In this document: positions 11,801 to 22,451 of the stretch, piece after piece | Layout: each line of letters begins with the position of its first letter | How positions within the stretch are numbered: position 1 is the stretch's first letter | NCBI RefSeq assembly: GCF_000002865.3 | Contig: NW_001865091.1 | Span: 32,041 to 94,973, forward strand | Direction of reading: 5' to 3' | Origin: Monosiga brevicollis MX1 | Lineage: Eukaryota > Opisthokonta > Choanoflagellata > Craspedida > Salpingoecidae | DNA: 62,933 bases | Translations under genes and position numbers: made by a program | The notes under the pieces: model-generated | What the model was told of the DNA's origin: nothing | Database searches by the model: none | The model's input: only the letters and a program-made list of their open reading frames with translations

Positions 11801-14800
11801 AGTTGCCCGTCATACCAAGGTGAGTAGCTTGAAGCTGCACTTCGCCCGCAAAGTCGCTGGCGAATGTGAGGGTGCTGCAACCATCCAGCTCCTCCTCCGC
11901 CGAAACAGGAACGACCGCACAGCTCAAGCTGGACACGGTCACTGGGCGACCATCTGAGGCGAACACTTGTACGTCTAGCGCCACAGTGTTCTGCTCAAGA
12001 ATATTGAGGTGGTGGCGCAGCCCGTTGGCAGGGCGGATAAAGACAGCTGCCGCGTTGGCCTCCAACACGTGAAGGACTGCGCTGGCATTTGATTGCTTGC
12101 GCACATACACCACTTGGGGTACTACCGAAGCCTGGGTGGCGAGTCGCACCTCATCGGCCACAATCTCGATGGTCACTGTTGCCTCCTCGCTCACAGGTCG
12201 AAAGGCGATATCAAAAAGATCCAAATCCTCGGGCTGATTTGCATCGGCATTCGTGGTGAAAGCCGTCACCACCAGCGTGTGGGCATTGCCTTCTTGAGAT
12301 GAGGACTGGATGGCTACGAACCAGTCGTCACTGGCAACAGCAAAGCTGCTTTCGGTAAACTGAGCTCCATGCGCAACAACGGTAAATGCCAAGCTCATGA
12401 CGGGTTGGCGACGGTGGTAGGCCACGCGCATGAAGCCAGCGTCGGTCACATTGTCGCTCAAAAAGACCGCAACGGTGTTGGGGGTAACAAACGCTGGCAT
12501 GGCGATGGAGGTGGCCAAGGCACCAGTAAGCGTGTTGGCAGTCCAGCTCTGGTCGGCGGCAGTCGAGACCGTGAAGGCTGCCTCGGCAGCGCCAAACCAT
12601 GAGCCAGGCACGTGAGCAGAGCCCGTACAGATACCCAGGGCCGAAACGTTTGTCATGCCACAAGTCAGGGTCAAGGGTGAGAATGAGGCATTCTCGTGGG
12701 TGACGTGCAACAGAACCTCGTAGGGCGCAACCCATGGCTCTCCGGCTGGGCCAAGCGCTTGAATGGCAACGTGTAGGCGCGGGCTGATCGGTGAAATGGT
12801 GCGAGTTAGGAGCCGCAAATCCAAGGACGTGGCAGCACTGGGCTCCAGGGTCACGGGTGCCGTGTTATGCACTGCACCGTACTGCATCGACACAGTACCG
12901 GCAGTGGCGTAGACGAATTTGACATTAGCAGTCATGTTGCTGCTGAGCACACCGGCATCCAGGGATGTGGGACCAAAAAGTGCAAAGTCGGCAGACATTT
13001 CCACAGATACATTGTAAAGCGGGTCGGGGAGGGGCGCACAGATGGTATCAATGGAGCCAGCGCATGCTGCCTGCTGCCAGTAGCCCGCACCGCAGACGCC
13101 ACAGGGCGTGCAAAGGCCATCACACTGCTCGGGACGGTAAAAGCCATTGGTGCTTGTGCAGGCCTGGCAATCGAGATGAATGACAAAGGGATCGCTGTCC
13201 GCGACGTAAACGGCACCCGTGTACAGGGTACGAGCGCCTGTTTCGATGGGAGCTTGCAACTTGGAAAGCACATCCTCGGCCACGGTTTGTGAGCAGCTGT
13301 GGCAAATCACACGAAGGGAGGCCTGCACGTTACCAGCCACCTGTTCGTGAGAGATGGAAGCCAGGTCATCGTCAGAGAAAGCACGGGAGATGCTGGCATC
13401 GGCCGTCAGAGCGGCCGCAAGCGCCTCACGCAGAACGCGACGCTGAACTTCATATGTAAAAGTGGTCGTTGAGGGCAGCCGAAGGCCAAAGTAAATAAAG
13501 ATATTGCCGGACCCCGGATCGTCAGAGCGACTCGGTTCGTCTTCAATGAGGCGCAAGAAGGCCCGGGAGTAGGCAGGACCATTGGTCGAAGACAGGTCAT
13601 CGTAAAGGTCACCACGGCCAGTGCTATTAACCACATCACGAACGGCGGCAAGGACATCTTGGTATTCCGCATCAATCGCGTCAATGTGAAAGTCGATAAC
13701 GGTGCTGCTATTCTGGGAGACGCAAACGCGGTCAGAGGTGGCGGTGGCCTCCACAAACTCCTCGTAAAAGCGAGGATCACACTCGGCCAAGAGCTCGCAT
13801 TGACGGTCGGTCACATTGGAAGGAGCGAGTACTTCGTACTCATTGTCCGTGCAGTTGGTCCAGGGCGTGCACGCGCTAGCCGAGCTGCTGAAGGAGAAGG
13901 TAGCATCAGGACACGCCGAGCATTCGCGCTGCGACGTGATGGTCGGTGGTGCCGTCACGTAGGAGCCGGGCGCACAGTCGACAACGGCGGCACACGTGGA
14001 CTGTCCAGCATTGGCCTGAAAGTTGACGCCAGCCGTGCACGCTTGACAAGAGGTCGCCTCATCGTCGAGGCTCACAGATCCTGGCGGGCAAGAAGCACAG
14101 GATGGCACGTTGGTCGAATCACTATAGGTACCCGCCGTGCATGCAGCGCACTGGCGATCACTCGAGGAGGTGGGGTCTTGTGAGACTTCCTGGCCGGGAT
14201 CGCAGTTGCGAACTGGAGCACACGAGGCATTGCCCCCCGAGGCAAAAAAGTCGGCTGCACAGGCTGTGCAAACGCGATCCGAGGTGGCGTTGGGTGCAGC
14301 AGTTTGTCCGAAACCAGCTGGGCAGCTGCTCCAAGCACGACATTCCACGGCTCCCGAGGCATTTTGAAAAAAACCAGTTGCGCAGGGCACGCAGACATCA
14401 TCGGTAGTCAAGCCTTGCCGAGTGCCTGGTGGGCAGAGTTCGCAAGTGCCTGTAGAGTTGGACGTTCCGTTCTTGCAGGCACAGCTGCGATCCGAAGTGC
14501 TGGTGGCTGCGACAACTTCTGTCTGCGTATCTGGGTTGCAAACCGTCAGATTGGCACACACGCGATCCGAAGTATTGGTCGCAGGAACCTCAGCGAACTG
14601 TTGTGCGGTGCAGATGGTCAGATTGACGCAGGACGAGGTCTGCGTGTCCAAGTACTGGCTGCCGGTGGCGCAATTGGGCAGGCCGGTGGTGGTTGCAGCA
14701 GCAGTGGTTGTGGGTGCCAACGTCGTATCGGCCGCCGTGGCGGTCGTGGTGGCAGTGGTTGTGGTGGCGGCGGTTGAGCCGGCAGCCGTGGTGGCGGTGG

Positions 14801-17800
14801 TCGTGGTGGTCGAGTCGGCCATCGCGGTGGTGGTTGTAGCGGCTACCGGAGTAGACGATACATCACGACGGCGACGATCGTTGGCTTCGCACTGGCGGTC
14901 GGAGCTGGTTGTTGGAGCACTGACTTCAACAGTCCCTTCTTCGCACGGCGTCACGGCTGAGCAAGCTTCGGCATTGACCGTTTCACTGTACGTCTCGTTT
15001 TGTAAGCAACCAATGCAGACGCGATCGGAACTGGATGTCGAAGCGGTTTCGATGCTCTGGCCAGGTTGGCACTGCGTCAGATTGCGGCAGGCCACATCAC
15101 TGCTCGTGGTGGCTGCGACTTCCGCATATTGATAGTCCTCACAGGTGCTAACATCCGTGCAAGCCGAGTCGTCTGCAACGTCACTGAATGTTTCACCAAC
15201 AGTACAAGGCTCGCACTGGCGATCGCTGGATTTGGTACCTTCGGCGAGCATGCCATAACCAATGGCACAATCCTGGAAGATATTGCACTCGCTACCTTGT
15301 GCAAAGGTACCGTTGGGGCATTCAGCGCATTGACGGTCGTGTGATGCTGATGGCTCCACTGTCTCTTGCTCAGTTGGCCCACAGGTGGTCCAGACCCGGC
15401 AGGCACTGCGATCATCGGTATCGCTGTATGTACCGGCCGTGCACACCGCACACTGCACGTCTTGAGTCGGAGAAGGAGCAGTAGACTGGCCCTGTCCTGG
15501 AGGACAGGTACTCCACGGCGTGCATGTTTGCTCGTTCAGCGAGCTGGTGTAAGTGCCAGTGCTGCAGGGAGAGCACAAGCGGTCACGGAAGGCGCCTGGT
15601 GATTGCTTTACACGCTGACCGGCAAGGCAATCAGTCAACGGCACACAAAGATCAGGATGGGTATCTGCACGAGCATCAAAGGTGCCGTTGTAGAAAAACC
15701 CTTCGTCGCAAGGGGACAGCCGGTTGAGCTCGGTCACAGCATCGATGATGACAGAGACGGTCGAGTAGTCCACGGGAAGATTGGCGTTGATGATCCGCTG
15801 CAAGCTACCTTGCACCTGTAAACAAATAACATTTACGCCTTGAGCTCGGAGCAGTCGACAAGACAAGACAAGACAAGACGACAAAGCACACACACAAGGA
15901 GAAAAAGACAAAACTTTTGGATAATTACAGACCTCATTTTGGTCCACAGTAGCATGGCTGATGTTCAAAAACTCGAGCGTGTGATTTTGACGCAAGGTGC
16001 AGACACGACCCGCGGTTGAATTAGGCTGCCCGACCAAGTCTTTGCAAGTCCCACTGATGCACGGGAAGGCAATGCAGGCATCCACTGCAAGTGCCAGAAC
16101 GAGGACAGGGTGAGGTGGTGACCAGAAGCTTCATGATTAAGAGGGACTGGGCATCAGCCATGGATTGTTGCTAGCGAGACGTACCGTCACACTCTCGATC
16201 CGTGGTAGCAGTTGCAGCCACTGTCTCATAGAAACCGGGTGCACAAACGGTCAGATTGGTACATGCACGATCGGACGAGGTTGTGCCATCAGCAGTTTGG
16301 TACTGGTTGACAGTGCAACTGGAGAGTGGTGTGCACGACTCCTCGTCGACTCCGGCGGTAAAGTTGGTCCCCAGGGTGCAGGCAGTGCAGGTGTTGTCAC
16401 GGAGGCGATTGGCCCGTCTGGACACGAAAGTGCCGGGTTGGCATGGCGTCACATCGAGGCAACCGTACATGTTTTCCTGCAGAAGATGGGCAGGCATCGC
16501 CATTTAGAGCCGGGAGTTGGAAAAAAAAAATTCAGATCGATGTGTCAAATGCTGCCAACTCTGACGACTTACGCTGGGTGTGTAGTTGACGAGATATAAG
16601 CAATCATCACAAATACGGTCTGAGCTGGCTGTGCCGTTAACGTCAATATATGTCTTCGGTTCGCAATCGGACCAGGGCTGGCAGGTGGAACCCTGTGCGG
16701 CAGGACGTGGTGTTGGGAGGAGGGTGAGGGGCTGTGAGAGCACCGCGATCGGTTCGGTTGGGCTGATGCTGACATGCATGCCACGCTTGCACCAACGTTA
16801 GTGTTGAAGAAACCATCGGGACAGGGTTGACAGTCTCGATCCGAGGTCGTGCTTGGGGTGTTGACAGCACCAAAGCCGGGGGGACAAGTAGTCCAGACGG
16901 AACACTGGAGCTCGTTGTCCTGAACACGGTACCAAGGCGAGAATATGAGTGTTCGTGATGGAAGTGGCTGTCGCTGTGGACAAAGATGGCAACGAGGCGA
17001 GCAGAGGGAATCGAGCAAAAGCGCTTCAACGAACGTTGATGGTGAAAGTGCCGTCTGTACAATTCGCACAAGAGCGATCTGAAGAGAGAGTTGCCGCTTG
17101 ATTGACAGCTGTTCCAGCAGGGCAGGTAGTTGTGGCTGTGCACTCGGCTTGGTTGCTCTGAAAGAAAAGAAGGCAAAAACGTCGACAGGGCGAGAAGGAG
17201 AGGCGGTTGAGAATAAGATAGCGCTCGAGGGGTGCCTGTTTATGAAGCCGTTGGGACGATTGGCAGAAAGCAAGCTTCTCAAACACATACGGTATTGGAC
17301 CACGAGGAGCCCAGGGTACAGTTGTCACAGGTGCGGTCTGCCTCGGCAGTGCCGGCCGTGAGAACGTGCTGACCCGGCGCACAAACCGTCCAGTTCATGC
17401 AGGCTGGCTGGTTACCCTGTAACCATTCATTGCGAGCCATAATCAATCCGTGAGCAAGAGCACATACACGCAAACGCATGCACACCTCAAACAGTCAGGT
17501 CGGGGAAAGACAATAGGAAAGGAGAGAACGGAAGATCATCGACAACAAGAGTCGAGCCGTACACCGGGCAGGACATACCAGTGTGGAAAAGGTATTGGTG
17601 GGGCAGGGCAGGCATTGACGATCCGAGGTCGCGTTTGGGGCTTGGGACTGGAAAAAGCCGGCTGAGCAGTTTGTCAAGAAAACGCAGTTGTTGCCGTCAA
17701 AGTAGCTGCTGGCCCCACAGTCTGGCAGAGCAGTGGTCGTAGGGGCCACCGTGGTAGTGGTGTCGGCAGCGGCGGTCGTCGTCGTTGGGGCCACCGTGGT

Positions 17801-18010
17801 AGTGGTGTCGGCAGCGACGGTCGTCGTAGGGGCGGCCGTGGTTGTGGTGTCGGCAGCGGCGGTCGTCGTCGTAGGGGCCACCGTGGTTGTGGTGTCGGCA
17901 GCGGCGGTGCTGGTGCTGCCAACTGAGCCAGTGTGTGAGAAAAGCAGGAAGACGAGGAAGGCGATCAGCGCCTTGGACCCCGACCGTCCAAAGGAGGCTT
18001 GCACCCGCAT
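2855..18010 (-). CDS. Receptor-type protein tyrosine phosphatase with Cys-rich, cohesin/dockerin-like and FN3 ectodomain
   Basis: Nine exons: 18010-17579, 17416-17291, 17157-17035, 16919-16785, 16692-16573, 16476-16185, 16084-15933, 15815-3130, 2921-2855 (phases consistent, about 4,710 residues). Order: signal peptide (ALIAFLVFLLFSHTG); Thr/Ala-rich stretch; about fifteen TNFR/GCC-like Cys repeats to about residue 1100; a long beta-rich region; cohesin-like (about 2350-2490) and dockerin-like (about 2570-2625) modules; nine FN3 domains (about 2800-3900); one helix (about 3916-3940, then WRRRQNK); PTP D1 and D2. D1 is canonical (WPDHGVP, HCSAGVGRTG). D2 keeps HCSAGVGRTG but has WPSSGE in the WPD loop. 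Known role: dephosphorylates phosphotyrosine at the plasma membrane. The large exon reads into a stop just after its donor at 3129; splicing to 2921 restores a C-terminus ending SAYGFEA. The donors at 16784 (GTGGCA) and 17034 (GTTCGT) are weak, so those exon ends are less sure. Confidence 0.88.
9333..10150 (-). other. Cohesin-like plus dockerin-like region inside the receptor phosphatase
   Basis: At about 10150-9740 lies a beta-rich domain (from VDLTRFSNQ to VLLSDVRSPG) with the feel of cohesin modules (GAIQLRITLDPRDALTL). It is followed by two Arg-rich copies of a Trp-Tyr-His motif. Then come two 12-residue calcium-loop-like segments: DFNDDGRLTVGD (9470-9435) and DVDLSQSVSLND (9368-9333). 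Each is followed by a hydrophobic helix (ALLLLQYLTG; VLVMLDVIGG). Duplicated D-x-[ND]-x-[DS] loops about 34 residues apart, each with a helix, is the type I dockerin pattern. The assignment is by eye only. The cohesin-like part could instead be the Ig/cohesin-type fold known from TMEM132 proteins. Confidence 0.6.
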
Positions 18011-19340
18011 GCTGGCGGTAGCCGTTTCCCCGCAGGGGGGAGGGATAAAGGCGTGCGACGAAAAGAGACACGGAAAAAAAAGAAGTGGTCAGAGGGGAAA
18101 GGAAAAAAAAATAAAAAAATAAAACCCGTGTCACGCGACCATGGTCTGGTCCGTGCTTCGTGTTGGGGGGAGGATGGATCCTCTGGTCTAAGCGGCAGCG
18201 AAAAGAAAAAATGTGAGCCAAGACGGACGCAATGACCGGGGAACGAGAAGAAGCAAAGGCGAAGAGCAAGAAGAGATGGCATTGCCAGTGAGGCTTGAGG
18301 CCAAAACGAACTGAGACACACAGATGCAGCAGAAAGGAGCACAAGAGGAAATGGGTAAAATAAAAAATAAAAAAAACGGAAAAAAAAAAAAGGGGGCGGA
18401 AAGCAAGGGCAGCGCAACAGCAGCCCCGAACCGCCCAGCGGGGGGCCGGGGAAAACGAGCAGGGCGTGTGTGGATCAAGACTTTGGACAATGCGTTGAGA
18501 GGGTGTGTGAGAGCGTGTGCGTCATGCGTTGTTTTGAATGAGAGAGAGAGAGAGAGAGAGAGAGGATCGAGACACTTGGTGTGGGTCCGCGCGCGCGATG
18601 GACCACAAGAATGAAATCATATCATAGAGATGAACGAGCGAGAGCGTGGATGTGAATCAACGTGAGGGAGCCAATTCAAAGACCGGGTCTCAAGTGCATC
18701 AAGGGTTTCACGGCTGAGGTTTGCTCGATGGTTGGCCGACCGTCGTGCCGAGGTCACGCCCAAGCGTGTGCGCGTGAAACGTCACAAGCTCGTGTGACGA
18801 CGACACGACACGGCAGGGCGCCAAGACCAAGAGCCTGGTTGACACGCGATGCACAGGCCCACCACCCACGGCCGACCACCACGATAGGAAATCCACAAGC
18901 CAAGGGCAGTGACGTTGCACACCCCCGGGCGTCGACGACACGCCGCCAACGCCGCCAACGCCGCCGCCGCCGCCCTCGGACTGACTTGAGCCTTGTTTGA
19001 CAGAGATTGGGTGTGGGATGGGCAACACGGGCAGAGAGGGAGGGACCAACGGGTACGAGATTCAGAGATGGAGTCTGCTGTAGGAGATGTTGTATAGGGA
19101 ATAACAAGGCAAACGCAGAGAATATGCTAAACAGCGAGGTTCATAAAGAGCTCACCCAAAAGACACCACACACTACAAGAGACACGACATGAAGAACAGC
19201 CAGCGCACACTGTACCTCCACCGCAACAGAAGAAAAATACACACACACTCGCTCTCTCTCTCTCTCTCTCTGGTGTGTGTGTGTGTCTCTCTCTCTCTTT
19301 TCTCTCTCTCTTTTTCTCTCTCTTTTTCTCTCTCTCTCTA

Positions 19341-19384
<44 letters not shown>

Positions 19385-20595
19385 CCTCTCTCTGTTGAAT
19401 GCTATTCTTTCATATATTCTTTTGTTCTTTTGTTCTTTTGTTCTTTTGCTCTTTGTGCTGTTGCGTTGTAGTGTGTGTGGTAAAGGCGGCGGGCGTTGAT
19501 GTTACGTTCGCGCTGTGTAATAACAGTAACAGCCATCACACTATATAGCACTCATGAGTGTAAGTAACGTTACACCTTTAAGTTACCGGTCCAGCCAAGA
19601 GAGAGGGAAGAGACACAAGAGACACACACGCACACACACACACACACAGAGGACCGACTGACGGTTTGGCAGCGCGCTCGTAGCGGTGGTCGAAATGCGA
19701 GACACGATGGCTTGCTGGGCTTGGGTTGAGGCATCAGATGGGGGACTACCTGTACATGATGATGATGATGGAGGAGGAGCTGCAAGATCCCGAGCGTCTT
19801 CCTCATCGTCTCCTCCTGTAGCTCCGACTCTGCTTGGGTCGCAGTCCGCACGCAAGCACGTGGAGGCTTGCCTGCTCAGCTTACGATGAATTGAGGCGAC
19901 TGCTGGGAACAAAGCAGGTCCCCGATCCCCGCCTCTCCGCTCAGCTCCATGAGGCCGGTTGTACTTCCCTCCTCCCAAAGTCGTCCCCTGACCGACCCAC
20001 TGCCCTGCCGCTGCCACTGACCATTCTCTCGAATCGGATCTTGCCTTGCCCCCGCCCCTCTCGCGTTTGACGTTATTTTACTTTTTTTTGCATACAAGCT
20101 CTTGCTTCTTTCGTATGGGACAGAGAGGTCCCATGCTCCAGACCGGCGTGACGCCATGCAGCTGTCACGGCAAACACGACCACGGCACATCTTGTCCAGC
20201 TCCACTGGACACCGTAGCCAGCATGGCATGGCACAGCCAGCCATGCGCACAACTCGGCGCTGCCCTTTCGTGCCCCCGCCGCAAACGTAACGTCAGACGT
20301 CGAACAATTGATTGTCCTATGGCCCGGCCCGAACTTTTGAATAGATTAAAAAGTGGTTTTTCTCCTTGGGATGATACAAGAATCCCATCCCCATCACCAG
20401 TCCAAGTCAGCATTGTGACGGTGGGCGAGATGAAGGACAAACGGCCTCTTCACAACACCTGTTAAAGTGTACTTTGTAAGGCTCTTAAATACAAAGAGAC
20501 GAACGCAGTGAGTTTGTATCAAGTGTACGAATGCAGTGAGCATATCGTTATTTTGAAGCAGGGTCAAGTGTGTCAGTTTTTACACTACCGCAACC
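18011..20595. promoter_or_regulatory. Divergent intergenic region between the phosphatase and COMMD10
   Basis: The two genes are transcribed away from each other across about 2.6 kb. Visible: A-rich runs at 18070-18120 and 18360-18395, (GA)n at 18541-18565, a CGC-rich run at 18948-18975, a 150-bp CT tract at 19245-19395, CA repeats at 19625-19650 and a GAT run at 19758-19773. Near 20500-20545 the words 'gaacgcagtgag' and 'gaatgcagtgag' are repeated 32 bp apart. No ORF here carries recognisable protein features. Promoters are presumed, not identified. Confidence 0.5.
19245..19395. repeat. CT microsatellite
   Basis: Nearly pure (CT)n with T-run interruptions and a short GTGTGT segment in the middle. 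Confidence 0.9.
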
Positions 20596-21788
20596 ATGGC
20601 CCTCTTTGGCGAATCTCAAAAGTAAAATACATCTGCTTGAACTTCAATCCCCGCAAGCCCCCGGAAACGGCAGCGCCGTCGCCGTTCCGTCTGGCTCGTC
20701 TCGCTTTGCAGCGCCGTCGCCGCCCTTGCCGACTTGTATCCCTTTGACTAATACCGGCCTTTTTTTTTCTTGGTCCCCGTAGTCTGACGGCCGCCGTCCA
20801 GATTATCAACGCGGTGCCGGTCAAGCGGCTCAACTCGATCCTCACTCGCATCGCGCAGCGCCACCACGAAGTGGAGGAGGAAGCCTTTTCCGAGGATGAG
20901 CGATACAGCCTTCAGGTGGCGCTGGACATTGATCCCAAGGCCGTCAGCCTGCTCCTCGACACCCTCAGCTTCTTCTTTGACACTGTCAGTGTCGACTTTT
21001 TGACTCGCATTTCTGATCTCCCACCGCCCCTGGCACCACCTCACGGACCGGTCCCCTCTCACTGTCCCCCAGGCCATTTACCACCAATCCAGCATCAAAT
21101 CGCTACAGAAAAATCTGGCCGCCGTCGGCTTGGATGAAGAACATGTTTGTGCCTGCCCCCCGAACGTCGCCTCCGCTGCTTGCACACCCGACGTCGCTCT
21201 CACCACCCACCACAACACTCGGTCCTTGCGCAGACACAAATCATCCTCAAGACTTGGGCTGACCATGGCGCTCAGCTCGTTGACACCACCCGCAACCAGC
21301 CCTTCTTTTCCACCTCCCTCGTCGACACTCGGTGGCAGGCTTCTGTGCAAACTGCGAGCCACACTCAGACACGCACCACCGTCCCCATGGGCCACCTCCA
21401 GCTTGAGCTGGCTGACAACGCCAATCAGGTGCCCCTCCCGACCAGTCCCCCGTGACGCCTGACCACGCCATACAAAGCGCACCCACCCTTCTTCCTGCAT
21501 GGACCTCACGCATTCCCACATGGTTTGTGTTTTCCTTGTTTTTGTTTTTTTTTTGTTCTTTTTCTTTTTGAAAAAAAATACCCCAGCGACAACTGGTGGA
21601 CCTCGAGTTTGATCACGCCGAGCTCTCAGACTTTTTTGGCAAGGTACACTCACCATGCCCAAAACCTCCCTGTCACACACATTGCTTCCAACCGACCCTT
21701 TTTGACCCCATGCTCACCTCCCCACGCCCCTGACGCCTCGGAATGACAGCTCAATGCCATTCAGAAGCAGCTCGATCAAATGGCCTGA
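20596..21788 (+). CDS. COMMD10: COMM domain-containing protein 10
   Basis: Six exons: 20596-20621, 20783-20984, 21073-21144, 21234-21428, 21587-21643, 21750-21788, giving 196 residues (human COMMD10 is about 200). The N-terminal helical domain (AVQIINAVPVKRLNSILTRI, FSEDERYSLQ, LDTLSFFFD, then AIYHQSS) and the C-terminal COMM strand-helix end (LVDLEFDHAELSDFFGK, then LNAIQKQLDQMA) align with COMMD10 along their length. COMMD10 belongs to the CCC/Commander assembly that supports endosomal recycling of membrane proteins. The start ATG opens a 9-codon first exon whose donor phase (2) fits the acceptor at 20783. The gene converges on the VPS41-like gene 660 bp downstream. Confidence 0.9.
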
Positions 21789-22451
21789 ACTGGGCCTCCA
21801 AAATGAAGAATAGTTGGCATGCCTTTTCCTTGTCAAGCCAAAAGACATCTCCTGGCCCTCCTCAGTGCATGGCCGGAGGCTACCTGGCTTCCAACCAGTG
21901 CAGGCTGTGACAGCTCTTCTCGCTACACACTAGGCTTTCCCAAATCAGGTCCCACCCCCCCCCCCACNNNNNNNNNNNNNNNNNNNNNNNNNNNNNNNNN
22001 NNNNNNNNNNNNNNNNNCCCCCTGCCTGCCGCCCTTTTTGGCACTTTTCATCCCCTCCCTCTCTGCAAAGCACCAATGATAGTCCTCTTTGCATTATTCG
22101 TGTATTGTACCGTGCGCTCGTGATTCCGGGCTTGGGAACAAATCGGCTCTCAGCTTCGCTTAAATTGGACCCTTATTAAATCAGTTGGCCAACCAAACTG
22201 AACACTCCTACAAGCGTTCGCTTCTGGTCGACGCGGGGCTCAGGGCTCCCCCTGTGCCCGCCCAAGATGCCAACAGGGCCAGCCACTGACTCTGCACGCC
22301 TACAAAGCCAACCATTCAATGAGTCTCGCACGTCACCCCGCAAGCAAAACTCCCCACCACTTCCTCGCAGCCATAACATGGTCCTTTGATCCCGCACTGA
22401 ATGCAAAGCAAATGAGACAAGAGCCATAGCAACAACACCAAATCGCTGGGG
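21789..22451. other. Convergent intergenic region with assembly gap
   Basis: Holds the 3' ends of two converging genes. A 50-base N run at 21968-22017 is a sequencing gap flanked by C-rich sequence on both sides. No gene is seen. Confidence 0.8.
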
